Of a stretch of 47,996 nt of DNA, positions 7,615 to 15,822 are shown piece after piece. The translations under genes and the position numbers were made by a program. The notes below the pieces were generated by a model, which saw only the letters and a list, made by a program, of their open reading frames with translations, was not told where the DNA came from and ran no database searches. Position 1 is the stretch's first letter. Every line of letters begins with the position of its first letter. Origin of the DNA: Verrucomicrobiota bacterium (GTDB lineage: Bacteria > Verrucomicrobiota > Verrucomicrobiia > Opitutales > Opitutaceae); assembly GCA_947471035.1 (NCBI GenBank), contig CANIWJ010000013.1, forward strand, positions 1 to 47,996. Reading direction: 5' to 3'.

Positions 7615-8166
7615 TCAGCTTTTCACCCGCGCGATCCAGCGCGTGTTCATATAGTGGGCGGCCTGATCGCGCATGCCGTAGCCGACCAGCCACTCGTCGC
7701 CGGAATACACGAAGCCCGTGGTAGCCGGCTTCGCCAGCGCATCCGTGCGCAAGCGGTGCATCATCGTCACCGAGCGCACCCGCCGCGCGCCTTGCAACCG
7801 CAGCCAGCCCTCGACGTGCAAAAGCGTGCGCCCGCTGTCACAGATGTTGTCCACCAGGATTACCTCTCGGCCGAGCGGCTTGAGCTGCTGCCAATCGACA
7901 AACATACGCTCCAAAGGCGCACCATTCTCGGTCTTCGCGTAGCTAAAAGCGCGGCAAAACGCCGGCTCCACCGAGCGCGTCATGCGTTGCAAAAGGTCGG
8001 AAAAGAAAAACACCCCGCCGCGCAGCACACACAAGGCGAGCAACATCTGACCGGTTCGGGCCTCCGCGCCCGCCGCCCAGCCATCCACCTCCGCCGCCAG
8101 CCGGGTCAAGGCCTCCTCGATCTGTGTCTCGTCGTAAAGCGGCTCCAGATGTGCGGGAAATTGCAT
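7615..8166 (-). CDS. hpt: Hypoxanthine phosphoribosyltransferase
   Basis: A 183-residue type I phosphoribosyltransferase that joins hypoxanthine or guanine to PRPP to give IMP or GMP. The PRPP-binding motif is VILVDNICDSGRTLLHVEGW (about residues 103-122), in the place of the usual V-[LIV]-[VI]-[DE]-D-I-x-D-[ST]-G-x-T. The second acid is Asn here (DN rather than DD/ED), a small departure. LCVLRGGVFFFSDLL (about 50) is the flexible-loop/N-terminal fold block. The ATG at 8166 (MQFPAHLEP) is chosen; the frame is open further upstream but that part overlaps the divergent permease gene and is Arg/Gly-rich noise. It is divergent from a nucleobase permease, 66 bp away, which supports purine salvage. 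Confidence 0.85.
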   Translation of the reverse strand: MQFPAHLEPLYDETQIEEALTRLAAEVDGWAAGAEARTGQMLLALCVLRGGVFFFSDLLQRMTRSVEPAFCRAFSYAKTENGAPLERMFVDWQQLKPLGREVILVDNICDSGRTLLHVEGWLRLQGARRVRSVTMMHRLRTDALAKPATTGFVYSGDEWLVGYGMRDQAAHYMNTRWIARVKS

Positions 8167-8232
8167 GCCCGCCCACAGCAGACGGAATGCCGAACCGCGC
8201 GCCTTGGCCCGCCCCCTGCTCCCGTATAAAAC

Positions 8233-9600
8233 GTGGACTCGCACCCGACCGACCCGGCTACCTCGCCCGCAACACCCCCGGCCCTGATTTACGGGCTGGA
8301 AGCCCGCGTGCCTGCCTCCGTCGCTTGGGTAGTGTCGCTGCAACACGTGGCCGCGATGGTGGTCGGCACGATCACGCCTCCGCTCATTCTGGCGGGCATC
8401 TTGAAGTTTTCCGCGGCCGACACCGCCGCCTTCGTCTCCATCGCCCTGCTCGCCTCCGCCCTCGGCACCCTGTTGCAAACCACCCGGCCCGGCCCCGTCG
8501 GCTCCGGCCTGCTCAGCGTCACCGGCACGAGTTTCTCGTTTCTTCAACCACTGGTCGCGGCCGGTCAGGCGGGCGGCCCCGCGCTGATGCTCGGCCTCTC
8601 GCTCGCCGCCGCGCCGGTGCAGCTCGCGCTCGCCCCGTTTCTGCCCCGGCTGCGACAGGTGTTTACTCCGCTGGTTTGCGGCGTGGTGGTGCTGTTGATC
8701 GGGTTAACCCTCATACCGTCGGCTCTCTTCGGTATCGTGGCCCCCGTCGCCCCCGGAGCGCCGGCTTGGGCAGGGGGCGCGCTGGCCGCTTTGGTCATCG
8801 GCGTGTTGCTCGTCGCCCAAGCCATTCCGCGCACCTGGGCCCGGCTGGGCGGCGTGCTTTTCGGCATGGGCGCAGGCACGGTCGCCGCCGCCCTGGCGGG
8901 CTGGTTGCCAACCCCGGCCGCGACCAACACCGCCGCGCCATGGATCGCGTTGCCCCACTGGCTGCCGCACGGCCTGGCCTTTGACTGGGCGCTCTTCCTG
9001 CCTTTCGCATTCATCTACCTCGTATCGCTGCTGGAAGCGATGGGCGACATGACCGCCACCGCCCAGCTTTCCGGCCTGCCCACCGAGGGGCCCGAGCACT
9101 GGCGGCGTCTGCGCGGAGGCATCCTGGCCGACGGCCTGACCAGTTTAACCAGCGCCCTTTTCGGCGGCTTCCCCAGCACCACCTACGCCCAAAACAACGG
9201 CGTAATCCAGATCACCGGCGTGGCCAGCCGCCGCCTCGGCCCGATCATGGCCGCCATTCTCGCCCTGCTCGGACTTTTCCCGCTCGTCGGCCAACTCGTC
9301 ACCGCCATCCCGCCTGCGGTGATCGGTGCGCTAGCCTTGGTCTTGTTCGGCTTGGTGGCCGCCTCGGGCCTGCGCCTGCTCGCCGGGGTCGGCCTCACCC
9401 AGCGCACCTGCCTGATCGTCGCACTTAGCCTCGCGGCCGGTCTCGGCCTGCCTTCGCAGCCGGAATGGCTCAAAACCCTGCCGGATATTCTGCGCAGTGT
9501 GTTTGAATCCGGCATCGCGGGCGGGGGACTCGTCGCGCTGACCCTCAACTTGGTCCTACCCGGCGCACCGCTTACCTCGCAAACCGACCCCGCCCGCTGA
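8233..9600 (+). CDS. NCS2 nucleobase permease (uracil/xanthine type)
   Basis: A 455-residue integral membrane protein of the nucleobase:cation symporter-2 family with about 12-14 hydrophobic segments. The family region LLSVTGTSFSFLQPLVAAG lies near residues 95-113 and the NCS2 signature zone FGGFPSTTYAQNNGVIQITG near 313-333, with LEAMGDMTATAQLSG before it. These Glu/Asp-bearing segments bind base and proton. It begins at GTG 8233; no in-frame ATG fits, and the family's N-terminal segment starts about residue 15. It is divergent from hpt and 100 bp upstream of a second NCS2 gene, so its substrate is probably a purine such as xanthine or urate, though uracil cannot be excluded. Confidence 0.88.
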   Translation: MDSHPTDPATSPATPPALIYGLEARVPASVAWVVSLQHVAAMVVGTITPPLILAGILKFSAADTAAFVSIALLASALGTLLQTTRPGPVGSGLLSVTGTSFSFLQPLVAAGQAGGPALMLGLSLAAAPVQLALAPFLPRLRQVFTPLVCGVVVLLIGLTLIPSALFGIVAPVAPGAPAWAGGALAALVIGVLLVAQAIPRTWARLGGVLFGMGAGTVAAALAGWLPTPAATNTAAPWIALPHWLPHGLAFDWALFLPFAFIYLVSLLEAMGDMTATAQLSGLPTEGPEHWRRLRGGILADGLTSLTSALFGGFPSTTYAQNNGVIQITGVASRRLGPIMAAILALLGLFPLVGQLVTAIPPAVIGALALVLFGLVAASGLRLLAGVGLTQRTCLIVALSLAAGLGLPSQPEWLKTLPDILRSVFESGIAGGGLVALTLNLVLPGAPLTSQTDPAR

Positions 9601-9699
9601 TCCGCCTCGCCCGCCTCCGGGTTCCTTGGCACCCACCCTGCTCCCTCTTCTTTACTCACCGCTCCCACTTCCCCGCTCCTGCTCCCAGCTCCACGCTTT

Positions 9700-11094
9700 A
9701 TGCTCTCCCGTTTCTTTAAACTCGCCGAAAACCGCACCACCTTCGGCCGCGAACTCGCCGCCGGCCTGACCACGTTTACCGCCATGGCCTACATCCTGGC
9801 GGTCAACCCCGCCATTTTGATGAATGGCTTCGGCGTCGATCCCGCCATCGGCTCCGATCCGACCTCGGCCTCCTTCATCGCGGTCAAGGGCGCGCTGCTC
9901 GCCGCCACCGCCATCACCGCCGCACTCAGCACGCTGCTCATGGCCCTGCTGACCAACTACCCGCTGGCCCTCGCGCCCGGCATGGGCATCAACGCCTTTT
10001 TCGCCTTCTCCATCTGCCTCGGGGCCGGCGTGCCCTGGCAACAGGCGCTGGGCATGGTCTTCGTCAACGGCTGCATTTTCCTCGCCCTTTCGCTCACCGG
10101 CGTGCGCGAGAAAATCGTTAAATCCATCCCCTACCCGATCAAAATCGCCATCACCTGCGGCATCGGAATTTTCATCGCTTTCATCGGCCTCAAAAACTCC
10201 GGTATCATCGTGGCCAACCCCGCCACCTTCGTCGCGCCGGGCAACTTCAACTCGCCTCCGGTCGCGCTCGCCCTGGCCGGCATCATCCTCACCGCCGTGC
10301 TGGTGGCGCGCAAGGTCCCCGGCGCCATCGTGGTCGGCATCGGCCTGATCACCGTCGCCGGTCTCTTCATCCCCGACGGCCTCGGCGGCACCGTCACCGC
10401 GCACCCCTCCGCGCTCTTCTCCGCCCCGCCTTCGCTCGCGCCGGTATTTCTCAAACTCGACCTCTCCTTCGTCGCCGACCCGGTCGCACTGCTCAAAATC
10501 CTCCCGCTCATCCTCACCCTGCTCCTCGTCGATATGTTCGACAACATCGGCACCCTCATCGGCGTGACCAAGCGCGCCGGTTTCCTCGATAAACAGGGCA
10601 ACTTGCCCAAGGCCGGACGCGCCCTCCTGGCCGATTCCATCGCCGCCATCCTCAGCTCGCTCTTCGGCACCAGCACCGTGGTCAGCTACATCGAAAGCGC
10701 TTCCGGCGTCGAAGCCGGCGGCCGCACCGGACTGACCGCCATCACCGTCTCGGCGCTCATGTTACTCGCCCTGTTCTTGACCCCGCTCATCCTCATCATC
10801 CCCGCCGCCGCCACCACTCCGGCCCTCGTGATCGTGGGCGTGTTCATGCTCCAGGCGGTGACCGAAATCGACATGGCCGACTTCAAAATCGCCGTGCCCG
10901 CCGCGCTCGTCATCATCGGCATCCCGCTTACCTTCAGCATCGCCGAGGGCATCGGTTTCGGCCTCATCACCGCCGCCCTGCTCGCCCTCTTCACCGGTAA
11001 ACCCAAGGGCTTCACCCTCGTCGGCTACATCATCGCGACCATCTTCCTGTTCAGCTTTTTCAAGATCTTCCCCTTCCACGGCGCAGGGCACTAA
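9700..11094 (+). CDS. AzgA-type adenine/guanine/hypoxanthine permease
   Basis: A 464-residue NCS2-superfamily permease of the AzgA/PbuG/GhxP subgroup. The N-terminus FKLAENRTTFGRELAAGLTT followed by FTAMAYILAVNPAIL is diagnostic of the subgroup. Other markers are ALAPGMGINAFFAFSICLG (about 90-108), VDMFDNIGTLIGVTKRAG (about 277-294) and SSLFGTSTVVSYIESASGVE (about 316-335). It carries about 12 membrane segments and imports purines with protons. The ATG at 9700 matches the conserved N-terminus. It follows the other permease in the same direction, forming a purine uptake group with hpt. Confidence 0.92.
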   Translation: MLSRFFKLAENRTTFGRELAAGLTTFTAMAYILAVNPAILMNGFGVDPAIGSDPTSASFIAVKGALLAATAITAALSTLLMALLTNYPLALAPGMGINAFFAFSICLGAGVPWQQALGMVFVNGCIFLALSLTGVREKIVKSIPYPIKIAITCGIGIFIAFIGLKNSGIIVANPATFVAPGNFNSPPVALALAGIILTAVLVARKVPGAIVVGIGLITVAGLFIPDGLGGTVTAHPSALFSAPPSLAPVFLKLDLSFVADPVALLKILPLILTLLLVDMFDNIGTLIGVTKRAGFLDKQGNLPKAGRALLADSIAAILSSLFGTSTVVSYIESASGVEAGGRTGLTAITVSALMLLALFLTPLILIIPAAATTPALVIVGVFMLQAVTEIDMADFKIAVPAALVIIGIPLTFSIAEGIGFGLITAALLALFTGKPKGFTLVGYIIATIFLFSFFKIFPFHGAGH

Positions 11095-11180
11095 CCCGGC
11101 CGCTCCCACTCCTGTAACCACCGTCTCGCGCGCCGTTCGGGACAGTTGCCAATCAAGGCCAAATAACCACTATCCTCGCC

Positions 11181-11384
11181 ATGAACGAACTTGTTTTTGA
11201 AGTCACTCAAGAGGCGGATGGCGGTTTCGTCGCCGAGTCGCTGGGCGAAGGTGTCATCACCCAAGCCGACACTTGGGATGAGTTGCGCGACAATGTCCGC
11301 GAAGCGGTCGCCGCCTATTTTTTTGATCGGCCCGCGCCCGCTCGCATCCGCCTCCATCTGGTGCGCGACGAGGTGCTCGCTTGA
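11181..11384 (+). CDS. hicB: HicB-like antitoxin (DUF1902 type)
   Basis: A 67-residue protein with the small HicB-like fold: MNELVFEVTQEADGGFVAES, then ITQADTWDELRDNVREAV and IRLHLVRDEVLA. Short proteins of this type form the N-terminal half of HicB antitoxins without the C-terminal DNA-binding part, and some databases mislabel them as 2-oxoisovalerate dehydrogenase. It would neutralise the adjacent HicA. Its TGA stop overlaps the TTG start of the next gene, so the two are probably translated in a coupled way. No DNA-binding helix is visible, so autoregulation by this protein alone is doubtful. Confidence 0.75.
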   Translation: MNELVFEVTQEADGGFVAESLGEGVITQADTWDELRDNVREAVAAYFFDRPAPARIRLHLVRDEVLA

Positions 11385-11620
11385 AGATCCCCCGCGACAC
11401 TTACGGACGAGATCTCGCCGCCGCACTGTGCCGCGACTGGGGTTACCAAAAGGTCAACCAAGTCGGCAGCCACATCATCTTGCAGACCGATACGCCCGCT
11501 CACCACCGGGTTTCCGTGCCCGATCACAAACCCCTTCGGCTCGGCACTTTTAACGCCATCCTGCGCGAAATCGCCACCGCCAAGAAAACCACCCGCGAGG
11601 CGATTCTCGCCTCCCTGTAA
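11381..11620 (+). CDS. hicA: HicA-type mRNA interferase toxin
   Basis: A 79-residue YcfA/HicA-family toxin, a double-stranded RNA-binding-like fold that cleaves mRNA. The N-terminus KIPRDTYGRDLAAAL matches the family start, then VNQVGSHIILQ carries the expected active-site His (about residue 30). VPDHKPLRLGTFNAILREIA is the typical C-terminal block. Because KIPRD is the usual beginning of these proteins, the TTG at 11381, overlapping the antitoxin stop as TTGA, is the best start; there is no nearby ATG. A rare start codon would keep toxin output low relative to antitoxin (inference). Confidence 0.8.
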   Translation: MKIPRDTYGRDLAAALCRDWGYQKVNQVGSHIILQTDTPAHHRVSVPDHKPLRLGTFNAILREIATAKKTTREAILASL

Positions 11621-11686
11621 TTACACGACTCCGGGTTTCCGCTCTCACTCACCGACCCGCTCATACGCCACCCGCTTCCTGTCTTC

Positions 11687-13267
11687 ATGTCCTCCTCGAC
11701 CTTCGATCCCACCAGCGCCGTCCCGCCTGAATTTGCCGGCCTCGTCCGCGATCTCCAGCACGCCACCGGGGCCATCCTCAAACCCACCGCCCTCGAGGAA
11801 CGGCCCGTTTACGGCACCACGCTCTACATCGCCAACTGCGTGCTCGACACCCGCTTCGGCCTCTTCCGCGCCTACGTTTTCCAGGACATCATCGACAAAC
11901 ATTACATCGTCGCCCTCGCCCACGGCGACATCTCCACCGCCGCCACCCTTTACACCCGCCTTCACTCCAGCTGCGTCACTTCCGAGACCCTGCGCGGCTG
12001 CGATTGCGACTGCGTCCAACAGCTCGAAGGCGCGTTCAAAGTCATCGCCGAAAAGGGCAACGGCGTCCTCTTCTACCTCCTCCAGGAAGGCCGCGGCGTC
12101 GGTTACATCGGCAAGGCCCGCGACCGCATGCTCGTCCAGGCCTCGCTCGACCAGATCTCCACCTTCGCCGCCTACGCCTCGATGGGCCTAGAAAAGGACC
12201 ACCGCAACTACGAGAACATCTCCCACATCTGCTACCTCCTCGGCATCAAAGCCTCCTGGATCGTCCTGACCAACAATCCCGACAAAGTCGCCGCCCTCCG
12301 CGATCAAGGCCTAAAAGTCGCCGGCACCGAAGCCCTCGAATTCGAGCCCTCGCCCTTCAATCTCGCCTACCTCACTTCCAAAGCCGCTGGCGGCCACATC
12401 CTCAAACGCCCCACCGAGACCCTGGTCAAACGCGCGCTCCCCCCCGAGCCGGTCAAACCCTTCCGACCCTACGCACTCCCCGAGGCTAAACGCTTCATCT
12501 ACTCCGCCAGCTACTTCCTTCCCATGAAGCCGGTGGACAACGACATCCTCCTCACCGAGCTCCAGTTCCGCGAACTCTTCGCCCAGCCCCAGACCACCGA
12601 CCGCTACATGGCCGGCCCCGACCCGCTCGTGCTCGGCTACCAGATGATCCGCGACAACCGCTTCCTGGTTAAAATCAACCCCGACGCCCTCGCCGCCCAC
12701 CGTAAAAACGCCCCCGACGACCCCATCTTCGACCTCATCACCACCCCCTACTGGTTCCGCGTCCACGTTTACTACGACATCGTCACCTCCCAGGACTTCG
12801 TCGTGCTCACCCACGGCCACCCCCGCAGCTACGACATCCCCGTCGTCCGCCTCCACTCCGAATCCCTCTTCAACCGCTTCCCCCTTCGCGTCGTCTCCAA
12901 CCGCGACAAAATGAAGGAATCCGTGAAGCACATCGTCACCTACGGAGTCGGCGCCATGCTCCTCGTTTACAACGACGGCCGCGGAGCCGGCTTCGGCGCC
13001 TACGCCGCCGATTGCATGATGACCGAGACAGGCCAGGCCCTCAGCTCCAACGAAGCCTACCGCAAACTCGGCATCGAATACGACAGCCGTGACTACGACG
13101 CCTCCCTCATCCTGCTCAAACACCACATCCCCAACGAGAAGATCCAGATGGTGATGAACAGCCCCGGCAGTCTGGTCAAAAAACCCGAATACGCCCAAGC
13201 CCTCAACCGCCAGAAGTTCGACGTCGAAAAATGGATCTTCCTCGACGAGGAATCCGTCGGCGACTGA
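11687..13267 (+). CDS. Double GTP cyclohydrolase II-like protein
   Basis: A 526-residue protein with two GTP cyclohydrolase II (RibA-type) folds. In the N-terminal copy (about 35-240) the zinc ligands are present with RibA spacing: HSSC with Cys96, then Cys107 and Cys109 in CDCDC. EGRGVG (134-139), DHRNY (Arg173) and LTNNPDK follow. The Tyr expected in the RibA 'AY.LQ' block is Arg147, so the catalytic centre is altered. The C-terminal copy (about 300-510) keeps RLHSES, NDGRGAGFG and the D-x-RDY-like SRDYDASL but has no zinc cysteines, so it is probably structural or binds ligand only. Canonical RibA is about 200 residues and forms a dimer; this could be an internal pseudo-dimer. Riboflavin synthesis is not assured; no other rib genes are nearby. 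Confidence 0.75.
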   Translation: MSSSTFDPTSAVPPEFAGLVRDLQHATGAILKPTALEERPVYGTTLYIANCVLDTRFGLFRAYVFQDIIDKHYIVALAHGDISTAATLYTRLHSSCVTSETLRGCDCDCVQQLEGAFKVIAEKGNGVLFYLLQEGRGVGYIGKARDRMLVQASLDQISTFAAYASMGLEKDHRNYENISHICYLLGIKASWIVLTNNPDKVAALRDQGLKVAGTEALEFEPSPFNLAYLTSKAAGGHILKRPTETLVKRALPPEPVKPFRPYALPEAKRFIYSASYFLPMKPVDNDILLTELQFRELFAQPQTTDRYMAGPDPLVLGYQMIRDNRFLVKINPDALAAHRKNAPDDPIFDLITTPYWFRVHVYYDIVTSQDFVVLTHGHPRSYDIPVVRLHSESLFNRFPLRVVSNRDKMKESVKHIVTYGVGAMLLVYNDGRGAGFGAYAADCMMTETGQALSSNEAYRKLGIEYDSRDYDASLILLKHHIPNEKIQMVMNSPGSLVKKPEYAQALNRQKFDVEKWIFLDEESVGD

Positions 13268-13367
13268 GCGCCCGCCCCGCCTGCCCGTAAATAAACCCGT
13301 TTTTCCCGCGGCAGTCTCCTCGACAGCCCCCGGCTTTGTTGCACTCTTGCGAAAAATCTCGCACCTC

Positions 13368-14456
13368 ATGCCACGCCGTTCCCAAGCCGAACTTCAGCCC
13401 GAAACCATCTCAGTCAACCTGGAGTCCATCGCCCGCCAGCTCGGCGTTGCCATTTCCACGGTTTCCCGCGCCCTGCGCAACAGCCCCGGCATCCACCCCG
13501 CCACCCGCCTGCGCATCCAGACCGAAGCCGCCCGACTCGGCTATGCCGTAAAACGCCGCGCGGAGGAACGCGCTGGCGGCGGACCTGAAACCGGCGTCCG
13601 CCACCTTCTCACTCTCGCTCAGGCGATCAACAGTTTCAGTCAGCAAGGCTACCTCTCCGGCATCAGCCGCGCCGCCCAAGCCCACCACATCGGCGTCTTC
13701 TCCCATCACTGCTCGGTCGAGGATGCGGCCCTCATGATCGACCCCGCCCGCCAACCCGCCGCACTGCGCATGCCGGACTTGGCCGGACTGATCTTTATCC
13801 ACCGCTGGCCCGATGCCGTGGTGGCTCGTCTGGTCAAAAACCACCCCGCCATCTCCCTCATCCACCGCTACCCCAACCTCCCGGTCGATACCGTCGGCCT
13901 CGACGACGAAGCCAACCTCCACCTCCTCGTCACCCACCTCCGCGAACGCGGTCATAAAAAAATCGGCTTCTTCGGCTACGACCGCGGCTTCAGCTGGGCC
14001 CGCGCCCGCTACGCCGCCTACGTCGAAGCCCTTGCCGAAGCCGACCTCCCCTACGCCCCGGAAAACACCCTCGCCGTCACCCCCGAGGCCGCCCAGGCCT
14101 TCCAGCCCTCAGACCTGAGCCAATACACCCCCGCGCTGCGCGCCCGCATCCAATCCGGCGTCACCGCATGGATCGGCTCCAGCTACGTGCTCGCCCAGAG
14201 CCTCTGCCTCACCCTGCGCGCCGACGGCTACAAAGTTCCAGAAGACGTCGAAGTCACCGGCTACCACGGCGGCGCCCGCCACACCGCCCCCGGCCTGCCC
14301 CGCCCCACCTCGATCGAGATCGACGACGATACCATCGGTTCCGCCGCCGTGCACCTGCTCTCCCAACGCGCCCAACGTGCCGTGCCCGCCCCCACCAGCC
14401 TTCTTCTGCCCGGCCGCCTAATCCAGGGCGACACCACCTCGGCGTCGCCCAAGTGA
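13368..14456 (+). CDS. LacI-family transcriptional regulator
   Basis: A 362-residue regulator. The N-terminal LacI helix-turn-helix is VNLESIARQLGVAISTVSRA (residues about 19-38) followed by LRNSPGIHPATRLRIQTEA and the hinge helix region. The rest is a periplasmic-binding-protein-like effector domain, with the family block ERGHKKIGFFGYDRGFSWAR in the middle. ATG 13368 is preferred over an in-frame TTG at 13347. The stop codon overlaps the GTG start of the AraC-family gene (GTGA at 14453-14456), so the two regulators are made from one transcript. The effector is unknown; the nearby rbsD suggests a sugar. Confidence 0.88.
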   Translation: MPRRSQAELQPETISVNLESIARQLGVAISTVSRALRNSPGIHPATRLRIQTEAARLGYAVKRRAEERAGGGPETGVRHLLTLAQAINSFSQQGYLSGISRAAQAHHIGVFSHHCSVEDAALMIDPARQPAALRMPDLAGLIFIHRWPDAVVARLVKNHPAISLIHRYPNLPVDTVGLDDEANLHLLVTHLRERGHKKIGFFGYDRGFSWARARYAAYVEALAEADLPYAPENTLAVTPEAAQAFQPSDLSQYTPALRARIQSGVTAWIGSSYVLAQSLCLTLRADGYKVPEDVEVTGYHGGARHTAPGLPRPTSIEIDDDTIGSAAVHLLSQRAQRAVPAPTSLLLPGRLIQGDTTSASPK

Positions 14457-15343
14457 ACCCGCCCCCCGGCCCGGCCTTTGCCACCCAGGTGGCCGACGCC
14501 AGCTACGCCTGCCTGGACATGGACCCCCGGCCCGTCGCCGGCCTCGTCGTAGCCTGCGCCGGACGCGAACGCAGCCAGCCCGGCTACCGCGTCGCCCGCG
14601 CCGGCTACGTTTTCCACGCCATGGAACTCGTCGTCGAAGGCGAGGGCTCCCTTGAACTCGACGGCGCCCGCCACCGCCTTCAGCCCGGCCACCTGTTCAC
14701 CTACGGCCCCGACGTGCCCCACGTCATCGAGAGCGACGCCCGCCGCCCCCTGGTTAAATACTTCGTGGATTTCTTTGGCCGCGCCGCCCCCGCCGCCTGC
14801 CGCGAAGCCGGTCTCGGCCCGCCCGCCCTCATCACCGTCAGCGAAACCGAAACCCTCCGCCACCTCTGCGAAGAACTCATCCGCGAAGCGAAAAAACCCC
14901 ACGAGCTGCGCCACCAAACCGCCCTCGCCTACCTCCATCTCCTCCTCCTCAAAACCCGCGAACGCACCACCCGCTCCGCCCCGACCACCGACCGCGCCCA
15001 GGCCACCTTGCAACGCGCCCTCCGCCTGATCGATACCCGCCACACCACCCTGCATTCGCTGTCCGAGCTCGCCGCCGCCGCCCAGGTGGACGCCGCCCAC
15101 CTCTGCCGCCTCTTCGCCCGCTTCCGCCGCGACACCCCGCAACGCTGCCTCACCCGGCGCAAACTCGACACCGCCGCCCGCCTGCTCGCCACCGAACCTG
15201 TGCTGATCAAAGAAGCCGCCGCCGCCGCCGGCTTTGCCGACGCCCTCCATTTTTCCCGCCTCTTCCATCGCGCCTTCGGTTGCAGCCCCCGCGATTTCCA
15301 GGCCCGCCACCAAGCCAGCATCGCCGCCCCGCGCAAAGATTAA
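14453..15343 (+). CDS. AraC-family transcriptional regulator
   Basis: A 296-residue regulator. The N-terminal cupin-like sugar-sensing domain includes MELVVEGEGSLELDG and LQPGHLFTYGPDVPHVIES (about residues 56-98). The C-terminal double HTH covers about 190-290: LSELAAAAQVDAAHLCRLFA (first helix pair) and IKEAAAAAGFADALHFSRLF with RAFGCSPRDFQARH (second). The GTG start at 14453 overlaps the LacI gene stop by 4 bp; the same frame is open farther upstream but only as a shadow of the LacI gene. It probably senses a carbohydrate. It is followed after 76 bp by rbsD in the same direction. Confidence 0.87.
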   Translation: MNPPPGPAFATQVADASYACLDMDPRPVAGLVVACAGRERSQPGYRVARAGYVFHAMELVVEGEGSLELDGARHRLQPGHLFTYGPDVPHVIESDARRPLVKYFVDFFGRAAPAACREAGLGPPALITVSETETLRHLCEELIREAKKPHELRHQTALAYLHLLLLKTRERTTRSAPTTDRAQATLQRALRLIDTRHTTLHSLSELAAAAQVDAAHLCRLFARFRRDTPQRCLTRRKLDTAARLLATEPVLIKEAAAAAGFADALHFSRLFHRAFGCSPRDFQARHQASIAAPRKD

Positions 15344-15419
15344 GCAGGTCGGAGACAAACCCGCCCATTCCCCGCCCACACCCCTTGCGCTAAAGTCAAA
15401 GCCAACCTACTCGACCACC

Positions 15420-15809
15420 ATGCTACGCACCGGAATCCTCAACCCCGCCGTCCTCTCCCTCCTCGCCCGCGTCCGCCACACCAACACCCTGGTGATCGCC
15501 GACCGCGGCTTCCCCGCCTGGCCCGGCGTCGAGACCGTGGATCTCTCCGTCATCGACGACCTGCCCACCGTAGCCCAAATCCTCACCGCCCTGCGGCCCA
15601 ACTTCGTGCTCGGCGCCGTCTTCGCTGCCGAGGAAGTCAAGACCGCCAACCCGCCCGAGAAACTCGCGCGCCACCTCGCCGCCCTCGACGGCCTGCCGCT
15701 CCACTTCGAGTCCCACCTCGAACTCAAACGCCGCGTGCCCGCCGCGATCGGACTCATCCGCACCGGCGACACCACCCAATACGGCAACCTCGTGCTCCAA
15801 TCGGCCTGA
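15420..15809 (+). CDS. rbsD: D-ribose pyranase (RbsD/FucU family)
   Basis: A 129-residue mutarotase that interconverts the pyranose and furanose forms of ribose (or fucose anomers) so that the sugar can be phosphorylated. Visible family marks are GILNPAVLSLLARVRHTNTL with the catalytic His (about residue 21), VIADRGFPAWPGVETVDLS, and the C-terminal AAIGLIRTGDTTQYGNLVLQ. The ATG at 15420 gives the normal family start (GILN). It lies directly after the LacI-AraC pair and may be their target. There is no ribokinase or ribose transporter in the window, so the exact sugar is open. Confidence 0.87.
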   Translation: MLRTGILNPAVLSLLARVRHTNTLVIADRGFPAWPGVETVDLSVIDDLPTVAQILTALRPNFVLGAVFAAEEVKTANPPEKLARHLAALDGLPLHFESHLELKRRVPAAIGLIRTGDTTQYGNLVLQSA

Positions 15810-15822
15810 CCGGCCCGCCGCC

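Noticed and set aside
12311-13369. 352-codon minus-strand frame opposite the GTP cyclohydrolase-like gene.
   Set aside because: Composition of a complementary shadow (Val/Gly/Glu repeats); the plus-strand protein has clear motifs.
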